From contig JAEZEY010000485.1 in assembly GCA_023432845.1 (NCBI GenBank), positions 1-10,898 on the forward strand: DNA of 10,898 nt, in the 5' to 3' direction. Of this stretch, positions 1 through 5,238 are shown in pieces. Numbering within the stretch: position 1 is the stretch's first letter; each line of letters opens with the position of its first letter. Origin of the DNA: Pseudomonadota bacterium. Lineage in GTDB: Bacteria; Pseudomonadota; Alphaproteobacteria; Rhizobiales; Xanthobacteraceae. The notes beneath the pieces are model-generated. The model saw only the letters and a list, made by a program, of their open reading frames with translations, searched no databases and was not told where the DNA came from. A program made the position numbers and the translations under genes.

Positions 1-450
1 ATGGCAACGCTCGATGTGTTCCGCACAACGGTCGGCGCCGCGGCTTTGGGCTTTGCCCGTCGGGCGCTCGATGAGACCGTCAAGCGCGCCGGCTCGCGCC
101 AGCTGTTCGGCGCGCCGCTTGGCGAGCTGCAGATGGTGCAGGGCCACATCGCCGACATGGCGCTCGACATCGATGCCGCGGCGCTGCTGGTTTATCGCGC
201 GGCGTGGACCAAGGACATGGGCGCCGCGCGGGTGTCGCGCGAAGCGGCCATGGCCAAGCTTTACGCCACCGAGTCCGCGCAGCGCGTGATCGATGCCGCC
301 GTGCAGATTCACGGCGGCGATGGCGTCCGCTCCGGCCATCCGGTCGAGACGCTGTATCGCGAAATCCGCGCGCTGCGCATCTACGAAGGCGCGTCGGACG
401 TCCAGAAGATCATTATCAGCCGGGCAGTCACATCAATGGCGGAGCGCTAA
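1..450 (+). CDS. Acyl-CoA dehydrogenase, C-terminal part (5' end outside window)
   Basis: This is the last 149 residues of an acyl-CoA dehydrogenase, an FAD enzyme that oxidises an acyl-CoA thioester at the alpha-beta bond and passes electrons to ETF. What is visible is the C-terminal four-helix domain: the Q-L-F-G segment near residues 34-37, the HGGDGVRSGHPVE segment (about 104-116), and RIYEGASDVQ near the end. Glu129 in YEG sits where medium-chain acyl-CoA dehydrogenase has its catalytic base, so the active site looks intact. Whole family members are about 380-400 aa. The ATG at base 1 is an internal Met, so the gene is cut by the window rather than truncated in nature. The next gene follows after 2 nt, and its likely Shine-Dalgarno GGAG lies inside this gene's last codons, which indicates one operon. 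The exact substrate cannot be read; the neighbouring aryl-CoA ligase suggests a CoA intermediate of aromatic degradation. Confidence 0.93.
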   Translation: MATLDVFRTTVGAAALGFARRALDETVKRAGSRQLFGAPLGELQMVQGHIADMALDIDAAALLVYRAAWTKDMGAARVSREAAMAKLYATESAQRVIDAAVQIHGGDGVRSGHPVETLYREIRALRIYEGASDVQKIIISRAVTSMAER

Positions 451-452
451 GG

Positions 453-2090
453 ATGCCCCAGATCAAACTTGGTCCCACCGCGCATGTGGATACGTTCACG
501 CGCGATAACCTGCCTCCCTTCGAGCTGTGGCCCGAGATTCTCCTCGATCGCCCGGAATTCCAGTACCCGGACTATCTCAATGTCGCGGTCGAGCTTACCG
601 ACCGCATGGTCGAGCGCGGCTTCGGCGACAATATCGCGCTGATCGGCAATGGTCGCCGTCGCACCTACAAGGAGCTGACCGACTGGTCGAACAGGCTCGC
701 CCATGCGCTGGTCGAGAACTACGGCGTCAAGCCGGGCAACCGGGTGCTGATCCGTTCCGGCAACAATCCGGCGCTGGTGGCCGCCTGGCTGGCCGCGACC
801 AAGGCCGGCGCCGTGGTCGTCAATACCATGCCGATGTTGCGCGCCGGCGAACTGAGCAAGATCGTCGACAAGGGCGAAATCAGCCTGGCGCTGTGCGACA
901 GCCGCATTTCCGATGAATTGATCGCATGCGCCAAGACCAGCAAGTATCTCAAGCAGGTCGTCTCGTTCGACGGCACGCAGAACCACGATGCCGAGTTGGA
1001 CCGCATCGCGCTCGACAAGCCGGTGAAGTTCGACGCCGTGAAGACCGGTCGTGACGACGTCGCGCTGCTCGGCTTCACGTCCGGCACGACCGGCGAGCCG
1101 AAGGCGACCATGCATTTCCATCGCGACATCCTGATGATCGCCGATGGCTATGCGCGTGAAGTACTCAAGGTGACGCCGGAGGATGTGTTCGTCGGCTCGC
1201 CGCCGCTCGCTTTCACCTTCGGCCTCGGCGGGCTGGCGATTTTCCCGCTACGCTTCGGCGCCGCCGCGACATTGCTGGAAAATGCCTCGCCGCCGAACAT
1301 GATCCAGATCATCGAAACCTACAAGGCGACGATCTGCTTCACCGCACCGACCGCCTATCGCGCCATGATGGCGGCGATGGAAAAGGGCGCCGATCTGTCA
1401 TCGCTGCGCATTGCGGTGTCGGCTGGCGAAACCTTGCCGGGGCCGGTGTTCGAGCAGTGGACGTCGAAGACCGGCAAGCCGATCCTCGACGGCATCGGCT
1501 CGACCGAGATGCTGCACATCTTCATCTCCAACCGCATGGGCGAAGCGCGTCCGGGCGCGACCGGCAAGCCTGTGACCGGATATGTCGCCAAGGTCGTCGA
1601 CGATAAAATGAATGAAGTGCCGCGCGGCGAGATCGGCCGCCTGGCGGTGCGCGGGCCGACCGGCTGCCGTTATCTTGCCGACAAACGCCAGGCCAGCTAT
1701 GTGCGCGACGGCTGGAATATCACCGGCGACACTTTCATGCAGGATGAGGATGGCCACTTCCATTTCGTCGCCCGCGCCGACGACATGATCGTCTCCGCCG
1801 GCTACAACATCGCGGGACCGGAGGTCGAGGCGGCGTTGCTGTCGCATCCGGATGTCGCCGAATGCGCGGTGATCGGCAAACGCGACGAAGATCGCGGCGA
1901 GATCGTCGCCGCTTATGTCGTTCTCAAGGCGAATGTCGAGGCTGACGACCTGTGCCGAAAGAAATTGCAGGACCACGTCAAGGCGACCATCGCGCCCTAC
2001 AAATATCCACGTGCGGTCAATTTCGTCGAGGCCCTGCCGAAGACGCAGACCGGCAAGATCCAGCGCTTCAGATTGCGAGAGCAGACATGA
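453..2090 (+). CDS. 2-aminobenzoate-CoA ligase-type AMP-forming aryl-CoA ligase
   Basis: This 545-aa adenylate-forming ligase activates an aromatic acid to its CoA thioester using ATP and CoA, giving AMP and PPi. Motifs visible in order: the phosphate-binding loop TSGTTGEPK (209-217), a substrate-pocket stretch around SPPLAFTFGLGGL, GSTE (349-352), the ITGDTF/ARADDMI hinge region, and the catalytic C-terminal Lys535 in KTQTGKIQRFR. The N-terminus and the pocket region resemble 2-aminobenzoate (anthranilate)-CoA ligases, with benzoate-CoA ligase the next-nearest family; that call is from memory of these families. The length is normal. The start is ATG 453, 8 nt after GGAG (441-444); an upstream in-frame extension runs through the acyl-CoA dehydrogenase gene and is not credible. 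The stop overlaps the start of the Rid gene as ATGA, implying translational coupling. Benzoate, salicylate or a hydroxybenzoate are alternative substrates. Confidence 0.88.
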   Translation: MPQIKLGPTAHVDTFTRDNLPPFELWPEILLDRPEFQYPDYLNVAVELTDRMVERGFGDNIALIGNGRRRTYKELTDWSNRLAHALVENYGVKPGNRVLIRSGNNPALVAAWLAATKAGAVVVNTMPMLRAGELSKIVDKGEISLALCDSRISDELIACAKTSKYLKQVVSFDGTQNHDAELDRIALDKPVKFDAVKTGRDDVALLGFTSGTTGEPKATMHFHRDILMIADGYAREVLKVTPEDVFVGSPPLAFTFGLGGLAIFPLRFGAAATLLENASPPNMIQIIETYKATICFTAPTAYRAMMAAMEKGADLSSLRIAVSAGETLPGPVFEQWTSKTGKPILDGIGSTEMLHIFISNRMGEARPGATGKPVTGYVAKVVDDKMNEVPRGEIGRLAVRGPTGCRYLADKRQASYVRDGWNITGDTFMQDEDGHFHFVARADDMIVSAGYNIAGPEVEAALLSHPDVAECAVIGKRDEDRGEIVAAYVVLKANVEADDLCRKKLQDHVKATIAPYKYPRAVNFVEALPKTQTGKIQRFRLREQT

Positions 2091-2488
2091 CCATCGAGAT
2101 TATCCACCCGCAGGGCTGGGCGCCGGCGAAGGGCTATGCCAATGGCGTGGCGGCGGAAGGCCGGCAGGTCTTCATCGCCGGCCAGATCGGCTGGAACGAG
2201 AAGTGCGAACTCGTCGGCGACGATTTCATCGCTCAGGTCGAGCAGGCGCTGAAGAACGTCGTCGCCGTGGTGAAGGAAGCGGGTGGCGGGCCGGAGCACC
2301 TGGTGCGCCTGACCTGGTATCTCACCGACAAGCGCGAATACCTGTCGCGGCAAAGAGAACTCGGCGAGGCCTATCGCCGCGTCATCGGCAAGAATTTTCC
2401 GGCGATGTCGGCATTGGTCGTGATGGCGCTGATCGAGGATCGTGCCAAGGTCGAGATCGAGGCGACGGCGGTGATCCCGGCGCGCTGA
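2087..2488 (+). CDS. Rid/YjgF family protein lacking the RidA active-site arginine
   Basis: This 133-aa protein has the single-domain Rid (YjgF/YER057c/UK114) fold, normally a cytosolic trimer with active sites between subunits. Family marks are the IAGQIGWNE segment, NVVAVVKEAGG, an R-L-T-W-Y-L-T-D strand, NFPAMSALVV and the terminal VEIEATAVIP. In canonical RidA the FPARS arginine binds the carboxylate of 2-aminoacrylate during imine/enamine hydrolysis; here that position is Met107, while the Glu of VEIEA is kept. It therefore belongs to an Arg-less Rid subfamily and should not be assumed to be a 2-aminoacrylate deaminase. The start overlaps the ligase stop by 4 nt, so it is probably translated by coupling and works in the same pathway. 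A role in hydrolysing or handling an enamine/imine CoA intermediate is inference only. Confidence 0.9.
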   Translation: MTIEIIHPQGWAPAKGYANGVAAEGRQVFIAGQIGWNEKCELVGDDFIAQVEQALKNVVAVVKEAGGGPEHLVRLTWYLTDKREYLSRQRELGEAYRRVIGKNFPAMSALVVMALIEDRAKVEIEATAVIPAR

Positions 2489-2508
2489 AGTGCAGCGCGC
2501 CCTTCAGC
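2480..2508. terminator. Overlapping inverted repeats between convergent genes
   Basis: The short gap between the Rid gene and the convergent 65-aa gene holds two overlapping inverted repeats. One is GCGCGCT (2480-2486) with AGCGCGC (2494-2500), loop 7 nt. The other is GCTGAAG (2484-2490) with CTTCAGC (2502-2508), loop 11 nt. They share bases, so only one can form at a time. They span both stop codons and could end transcription in either direction, but no clear T-run follows on either strand, so a factor-independent terminator is not proven. Confidence 0.4.
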
Positions 2509-2701
2509 TCAATCGTCGTTCGGTGGACTCGGATTTCAGGGTTCCGGCGAAGTGGACCTCGGCCTCGCCGTCGGTGGCGATCATGTGCCGGTAGAGCTGC
2601 TCCAGCCGCAGGTAGCGCTCGCGGCTTTCCTCGTCATAAGTGGTCGCGGCCAGTTGCGCGCACGTATCGGCCTGGCGTTGCAGACGTTTCGCGATCGTCA
2701 T
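2504..2701 (-). CDS. Small hypothetical protein (65 aa), Rhizobiales type
   Basis: This 65-aa, charged, helix-prone soluble protein begins MTIAKRLQRQADTCAQLA and continues with DEESRERYLRLEQLYRHM. It has no signal peptide or membrane segment. It resembles short hypothetical proteins common in Bradyrhizobium-like genomes, which share a Q-A-x-x-C-A-x-L-A helix and an RLEQ-Y segment; no function is known to me. Support for a real gene: a strong Shine-Dalgarno GGAGGGG (complement of 2708-2714) 6 nt before the ATG, protein-like composition in an otherwise gene-free gap, and an AT-richer upstream region with a plausible promoter and paired repeats. It converges on the Rid gene and is divergent from nasT, so it is a single-gene unit. 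The paired PhaR-like repeats in its promoter hint at carbon-storage or redox-linked control, but that does not reveal its role. Confidence 0.72.
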   Translation of the reverse strand: MTIAKRLQRQADTCAQLAATTYDEESRERYLRLEQLYRHMIATDGEAEVHFAGTLKSESTERRLS

Positions 2702-2730
2702 AGTCGACCCCTCCGACTATTCGAGCCAAG

Positions 2731-2742
2731 TGCATTGCAACA
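2731..2742. promoter_or_regulatory. PhaR-like operator, copy 1
   Basis: TGCATTGCAACA contains the odd-centred palindrome TGCA-T-TGCA. As I recall it, the Bradyrhizobium PhaR motif is TGCRNYGCASMA; this site fits 11 of 12 positions. An identical copy lies 22 bp away. It overlaps the proposed -10 of the leftward 65-aa gene, so binding would probably repress that gene. Confidence 0.42.
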
Positions 2743-2752
2743 TCAAAATCGG

Positions 2753-2764
2753 TGCATTGCAACA
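2753..2764. promoter_or_regulatory. PhaR-like operator, copy 2
   Basis: Second copy of TGCATTGCAACA; the exact repeat is 13 bp (GTGCATTGCAACA at 2730-2742 and 2752-2764). The 22-bp offset is about two helical turns, so two dimers would sit on one DNA face. On the minus strand TTGCAA here and TGCAAT in copy 1 are 17 bp apart and could be the -35 and -10 of the 65-aa gene, placing both promoter elements inside the repeats. Confidence 0.42.
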
Positions 2765-3022
2765 ACTATTCACAGTGCTGACATATTTCAGTCCTGAAGC
2801 GCTGGATGGCGGCACTTCGCCGTAAGGTCTTTTGCCTCGCTGCTGCCAGCGGCTGCATTCCGATTACGCAACAGGCTCAGGGTCTTGGCAGACAGGGATG
2901 TTGCCTCGCTTTCTATCAATTCAGAACCGGAAGCCGTTCCAAAGCTTGAGGCAGGCCGCGCCTGCGTTTTGTGCACCTTGACCATTCGAGACATACCCAC
3001 GTGCACGACGGGCCGTCGCCAA

Positions 3023-3039
3023 TTGGAATAGGTCTTGCA
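3023..3039 (+). promoter_or_regulatory. Sigma-54-like promoter for nasTS
   Basis: TTGGAATAGGTCTTGCA has the GG-N10-GC spacing of sigma-54 promoters, with a perfect -12 element (TTGCA) and a partial -24 element (TTGG). Ten of 13 fixed positions fit TTGGCACG-N4-TTGCA. Transcription would begin near 3050. That would exclude a TTG start at 3049 and leaves ATG 3061 with a very short leader. Nitrogen-starvation control of nasTS is inferred. Confidence 0.45.
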
Positions 3040-3060
3040 TGAGAGCGATTGCACGAACGA

Positions 3061-3753
3061 ATGGCTAATGGCCGCGCGCCCGGGACCACGGGCGCGGTGG
3101 CGGAAAGTGTGTCTGTGGCTGAAACGCGCAAAGGTTCTGACCCCGGCTCACAGCCGCAGGGCGGTTCGCGCGACGCGTCGCTGAAGATCGCGATCGTTGA
3201 CGAAAGCCCGATCCGGGCCGCCATTCTCGAAGACGGCCTGCGCGAGGCCGGATTTACCCAGGTCGAGCGCATCGACGAGACCCGCAACCTGCTCGCGCGC
3301 ATCTATGCCCTCGATCCCGACGTCATCCTCATCGACCTGGAAAGCCCGAGCCGCGACATGCTCGAGCAGATGTTCCAGATGAGCCGCGTTGTTAAACGGC
3401 CCATCGCGATGTTCGTCGACCAGAGCGATACGGCCTCGATCCAGGCCTCGGTCGACGCCGGCGTCTCGGCCTATATCGTCGGCAATCTTCAGAAAGACCG
3501 TATCAAGACCATTCTCGATCTCTGCATTTCACGCTTCAACGCCTTCTCCCGCCTGCAAAGCGAACTGGACGAAGCGAAGGACGCCTTGCTGGAGCGAAAG
3601 GTCATCGACCGCGCCAAGGGCATCCTGATGAAGGCGAAGAACCTGTCCGAGGACGATGCCTATGCGCTGATGCGCAAGACGGCGATGAACGAGAACAAGA
3701 AGATTGCCGATATCGCGCAATCGGTCATTACCACGGCGGAGATGTTCAAGTGA
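3061..3753 (+). CDS. nasT: NasT: ANTAR-domain nitrate-responsive transcription antiterminator
   Basis: This 230-aa protein joins a receiver-like domain (about 41-160, from LKIAIVDESP) to a C-terminal RNA-binding ANTAR domain (about 170-228, with RAKGILM at 184-190 and the IADIAQSVI helix). It keeps the acidic pair in VDES and an Asp at residue 92 in the phospho-acceptor strand. The usual receiver Lys is absent (AYIVGN), so phosphorylation is probably not the switch, as known for NasT, which is instead held by NasS until nitrate or nitrite appears. The target is the leader at 5129-5213. A 40-residue low-complexity N-terminal stretch precedes the conserved start of the family. ATG 3061 is chosen, but it has no good Shine-Dalgarno; GTG 3109 or 3115, behind GGCGGA (3099-3104), are serious alternatives. 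The stop overlaps the nasS start. Confidence 0.9.
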   Translation: MANGRAPGTTGAVAESVSVAETRKGSDPGSQPQGGSRDASLKIAIVDESPIRAAILEDGLREAGFTQVERIDETRNLLARIYALDPDVILIDLESPSRDMLEQMFQMSRVVKRPIAMFVDQSDTASIQASVDAGVSAYIVGNLQKDRIKTILDLCISRFNAFSRLQSELDEAKDALLERKVIDRAKGILMKAKNLSEDDAYALMRKTAMNENKKIADIAQSVITTAEMFK

Positions 3754-4940
3754 ACGGGCGCCATCTCCGTATCGGATATATTCCGCTGGTCGATGCTGCG
3801 GCGCTGATCGCGGCGGTCGATTGCGGCTTCGCCGCGCAGGAAGACATCGCGGTCGATCTCGTCCGCGAAGTGTCGTGGTCGAATGTCCGCGACAAGCTCA
3901 ATATCGGCCTGTTCGACGCCGCGCATCTTCTGTTGCCGGTGGCGATCGCCTCGTCGCTCGGAATCGGCCATGTGCGAGTGCCGCTGATTGCGCCTTTCAA
4001 TCTGGGCCTGAACGGCAATGCCGTCACCGTCTCGACCAGGCTCCATGCCGCGCTGTCGAGCGTCGCCGATGGCAGCCTCGCCGATCCGATGGTGTCGGCG
4101 CGGGCGCTGGCGCGGTTGATCGAGGAGCGCAGGAGCCGCAATGCCGAGCCGCTGACCTTCGGCATGACGTTCCCGTTCTCGCATCACAACTACCAGCTCC
4201 GCTTCTGGATGGCGGCCGGCGGCGTCGACCCCGACGAGGACGTGCGTCTTGTCGTCCTGCCGCCGCCTTACATGGTCGAGAGCTTGTCGAGCGGCCATGT
4301 CGATGGCTTCTGTGTCGGCGCGCCCTGGAGTTCCGTTGCCGTCGATGCCGGAGTCGGCCGCATCCTGCATTTCGGCTGCGAACTGATGGCCCGCGTTTCG
4401 GAGAAGGTTCTGGCGGTGCGCGAACCCTGGGCCAATGAAAACGGCGAGGCGCTCAACGCGCTGATCCGCGCCTTGTCGAAGGCCAGCCATTTCGTCGCCG
4501 ATCCGGCGAACCTGCCGGCGGTGTCTGAAGCCGTCGCGAGGCGGATCGGTGTCGCCGCCGACCTGGTCGTGCGCAGCCTGACCGGCCATCTCAAGATCGC
4601 GCCGGACGGCGCCACACGCGCCAGCGACTGCTACATGCTGATCGGCCGCGATGGCGCCGACCGGCCCGATCCGGTGCAGGCGGCCTGGGCCTATGCGCAG
4701 ATCGTGCGCTGGGGGCAGGCGGCCTACAGCGAAGAACTGAGCGGCCTTGCTCAATCCGTGTTTCGCGCCGATCTCTACGACGCCGCGCTCGGTCTGGCGC
4801 CGCCGGCGCCGTCGGGCGGGCCGGATGACGGCGTCGGCGCCTTCATCGGACCTCGCTTCGATGCCGCCGACATCGCCGGGCACCTCGAAACCTGGCGCAC
4901 CAGGCGCCCGGGCCGGCCGCGACTGTCGCTGGTGCGCTGA
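3750..4940 (+). CDS. nasS: NasS: cytosolic nitrate/nitrite sensor, partner of NasT
   Basis: This 396-aa protein has the NrtA/CmpA nitrate-binding fold but no signal peptide: it begins directly with the first beta strand (RIGYIPLVDAAALIAA). It is a paralogue of the nrtA product downstream. Shared stretches include FPFSHHNYQLRFWMAAGG here against FPLSTHNYELRYWLASGG there, plus CVGAPW/CVGEPW and RWGQ. In known NasST systems NasS holds NasT when nitrate is absent and releases it on nitrate or nitrite binding. GTG 3750 is the start: it overlaps the nasT stop as GTGA and has GGAG (3738-3741) 8 nt upstream, so the sensor and antiterminator are coupled and probably made in fixed ratio. Beyond the stop lies the nrtA control region. 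Confidence 0.93.
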   Translation: MNGRHLRIGYIPLVDAAALIAAVDCGFAAQEDIAVDLVREVSWSNVRDKLNIGLFDAAHLLLPVAIASSLGIGHVRVPLIAPFNLGLNGNAVTVSTRLHAALSSVADGSLADPMVSARALARLIEERRSRNAEPLTFGMTFPFSHHNYQLRFWMAAGGVDPDEDVRLVVLPPPYMVESLSSGHVDGFCVGAPWSSVAVDAGVGRILHFGCELMARVSEKVLAVREPWANENGEALNALIRALSKASHFVADPANLPAVSEAVARRIGVAADLVVRSLTGHLKIAPDGATRASDCYMLIGRDGADRPDPVQAAWAYAQIVRWGQAAYSEELSGLAQSVFRADLYDAALGLAPPAPSGGPDDGVGAFIGPRFDAADIAGHLETWRTRRPGRPRLSLVR

Positions 4941-4949
4941 ATGCTGCAG

Positions 4950-4966
4950 TGCGCAAAAAGCGGGCA
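4950..4966. promoter_or_regulatory. NtrC-like enhancer site 1
   Basis: TGCGCAAAAAGCGGGCA has the TGC-N11-GCA outline of NtrC sites and fits 9 of 14 fixed positions of TGCACCA-N3-TGGTGCA. Its centre lies about 141 bp before the predicted sigma-54 start at 5099, a normal enhancer distance. Alone it is weak; its pairing with the next site gives it weight. Confidence 0.4.
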
Positions 4967-4969
4967 GCG

Positions 4970-4986
4970 TGCCACGGCGTGATGCA
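4970..4986. promoter_or_regulatory. NtrC-like enhancer site 2
   Basis: TGCCACGGCGTGATGCA also has TGC-N11-GCA spacing and fits 10 of 14 fixed positions of the NtrC consensus. It lies 20 bp (two helical turns) from site 1, centre to centre, and about 121 bp before the predicted transcription start, as expected for cooperative NtrC dimers activating sigma-54 polymerase by looping. Confidence 0.45.
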
Positions 4987-5030
4987 GGCCGACCGAAACT
5001 CCGGGCAGCAATTCCGTCCTGCCTAGCGGC

Positions 5031-5043
5031 TAAGGCGCTGATT
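5031..5043 (-). promoter_or_regulatory. IHF-like site between enhancer and promoter
   Basis: Read on the minus strand, AATCAGCGCCTTA fits the IHF consensus WATCAA-N4-TTR with one mismatch. It lies between the NtrC-like sites and the sigma-54 promoter, where IHF bending commonly helps looping. It also overlaps the left arm of an imperfect inverted repeat (5033-5040 with 5056-5063), so an alternative role, such as a weak end signal for nasS, is possible. Confidence 0.35.
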
Positions 5044-5071
5044 TTACGCGGAATCCAGCGCTTCGCCGCGT

Positions 5072-5088
5072 TTGGCACGCCGCTTGTA
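5072..5088 (+). promoter_or_regulatory. Sigma-54 promoter of the nrtABC operon
   Basis: TTGGCACGCCGCTTGTA matches 12 of 13 fixed positions of the sigma-54 consensus TTGGCACG-N4-TTGCA; only the C of the -12 GC is T. Transcription should begin near 5099, about 5 nt before the first leader hairpin, so promoter and leader fit together well. NtrC-like and IHF-like sites upstream complete a typical nitrogen-starvation promoter. Confidence 0.75.
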
Positions 5089-5103
5089 TAGATGATGACG
5101 ACC

Positions 5104-5127
5104 GGCGCGGCCCGATAAGGCTGCGCC
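5104..5127 (+). promoter_or_regulatory. Leader 5' hairpin
   Basis: GGCGCGGCC (5104-5112) pairs with GGCTGCGCC (5119-5127) to give 9 bp, including one G-U pair, with a 6-nt loop CGATAA. It would form at the extreme 5' end of the nrtA transcript. The loop lacks the A1/G4 pattern recognised by ANTAR proteins, so it may protect the 5' end or pace polymerase rather than bind NasT. Confidence 0.55.
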
Positions 5128-5128
5128 A

Positions 5129-5162
5129 GGCCCAATGTGGGGCCGATAGCAACGCCGCTGTC
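5129..5162 (+). promoter_or_regulatory. ANTAR (NasT) target: P1 and P2 hexaloop hairpins
   Basis: P1: GGCCC (5129-5133) pairs with GGGCC (5140-5144) around the hexaloop AATGTG. P2: GATAGC (5145-5150) pairs with GCTGTC (5157-5162) around the hexaloop AACGCC. Both loops have A at position 1 and G at position 4, the signature of the two-hairpin RNAs bound by ANTAR antiterminators such as NasR, NasT and EutV. The hairpins abut with no linker unless the outer P2 pairs open. P2 shares bases 5154-5162 with the terminator, so the two cannot coexist. Confidence 0.78.
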
Positions 5163-5213
5163 TCGATGAGGTGCTTTCGCAGCGCCTGACGAGGCTGCGG
5201 CTTTTTTGTTTTT
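5154..5213 (+). terminator. Intrinsic terminator of the nrt leader, controlled by NasT
   Basis: GCCGCTGTCTCG (5154-5165) pairs with CGAGGCTGCGGC (5190-5201): 11 of 12 positions pair, including one G-U, with a T-T mismatch. A further 6-bp stem, AGGTGC (5169-5174) with GCGCCT (5182-5187), stacks inside. The run TTTTTTGTTTTT (5202-5213) follows directly. Its 5' arm is taken from the P2 hairpin, so P2 formation removes the terminator: the expected antitermination switch. Confidence 0.82.
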
Positions 5214-5238
5214 GGCTCGTGCCGAAAGGGAAATGGGA

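Larger units (their letters stand above)
2702..3048. other. Intergenic region between the 65-aa gene and nasT
   Basis: About 350 bp without a credible gene. The left third (2702-2800) is AT-richer and holds the promoter and paired repeats of the leftward 65-aa gene. The right end holds a sigma-54-like promoter for nasT. Between them I see a 15-bp palindrome at 2951-2965 (GCAGGC-CGC-GCCTGC), a lone TGCACC at 2972-2977 that matches one half of an NtrC site, and a weak TGC-N11-GCA at 2841-2857. A minus-strand ORF crossing this stretch has no Shine-Dalgarno and no recognisable protein signature. Confidence 0.6.

Noticed and set aside
204..452. 83-codon N-terminal extension of the CoA ligase
   Set aside because: It overlaps the acyl-CoA dehydrogenase frame and translates to Arg-rich sequence unlike ligase N-termini; ATG 453 has a good GGAG.
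2787..2798. TTCAG-TC-CTGAA palindrome considered as an FNR/FixK-type box
   Set aside because: The FNR/FixK consensus is TTGAT-N4-ATCAA; the arms and spacing do not fit. Short palindromes of this size are expected by chance.
2788..3054. Minus-strand 88-codon open frame in the nasT upstream gap
   Set aside because: No Shine-Dalgarno, no recognisable protein features, and it overlaps the sigma-54-like promoter of nasT.
5206..5238. Upstream TTG start for nrtA
   Set aside because: The TTG lies in the T-run of the terminator and has no Shine-Dalgarno. ATG 5239 with AAGGGA upstream puts the twin-arginine motif at a normal distance.
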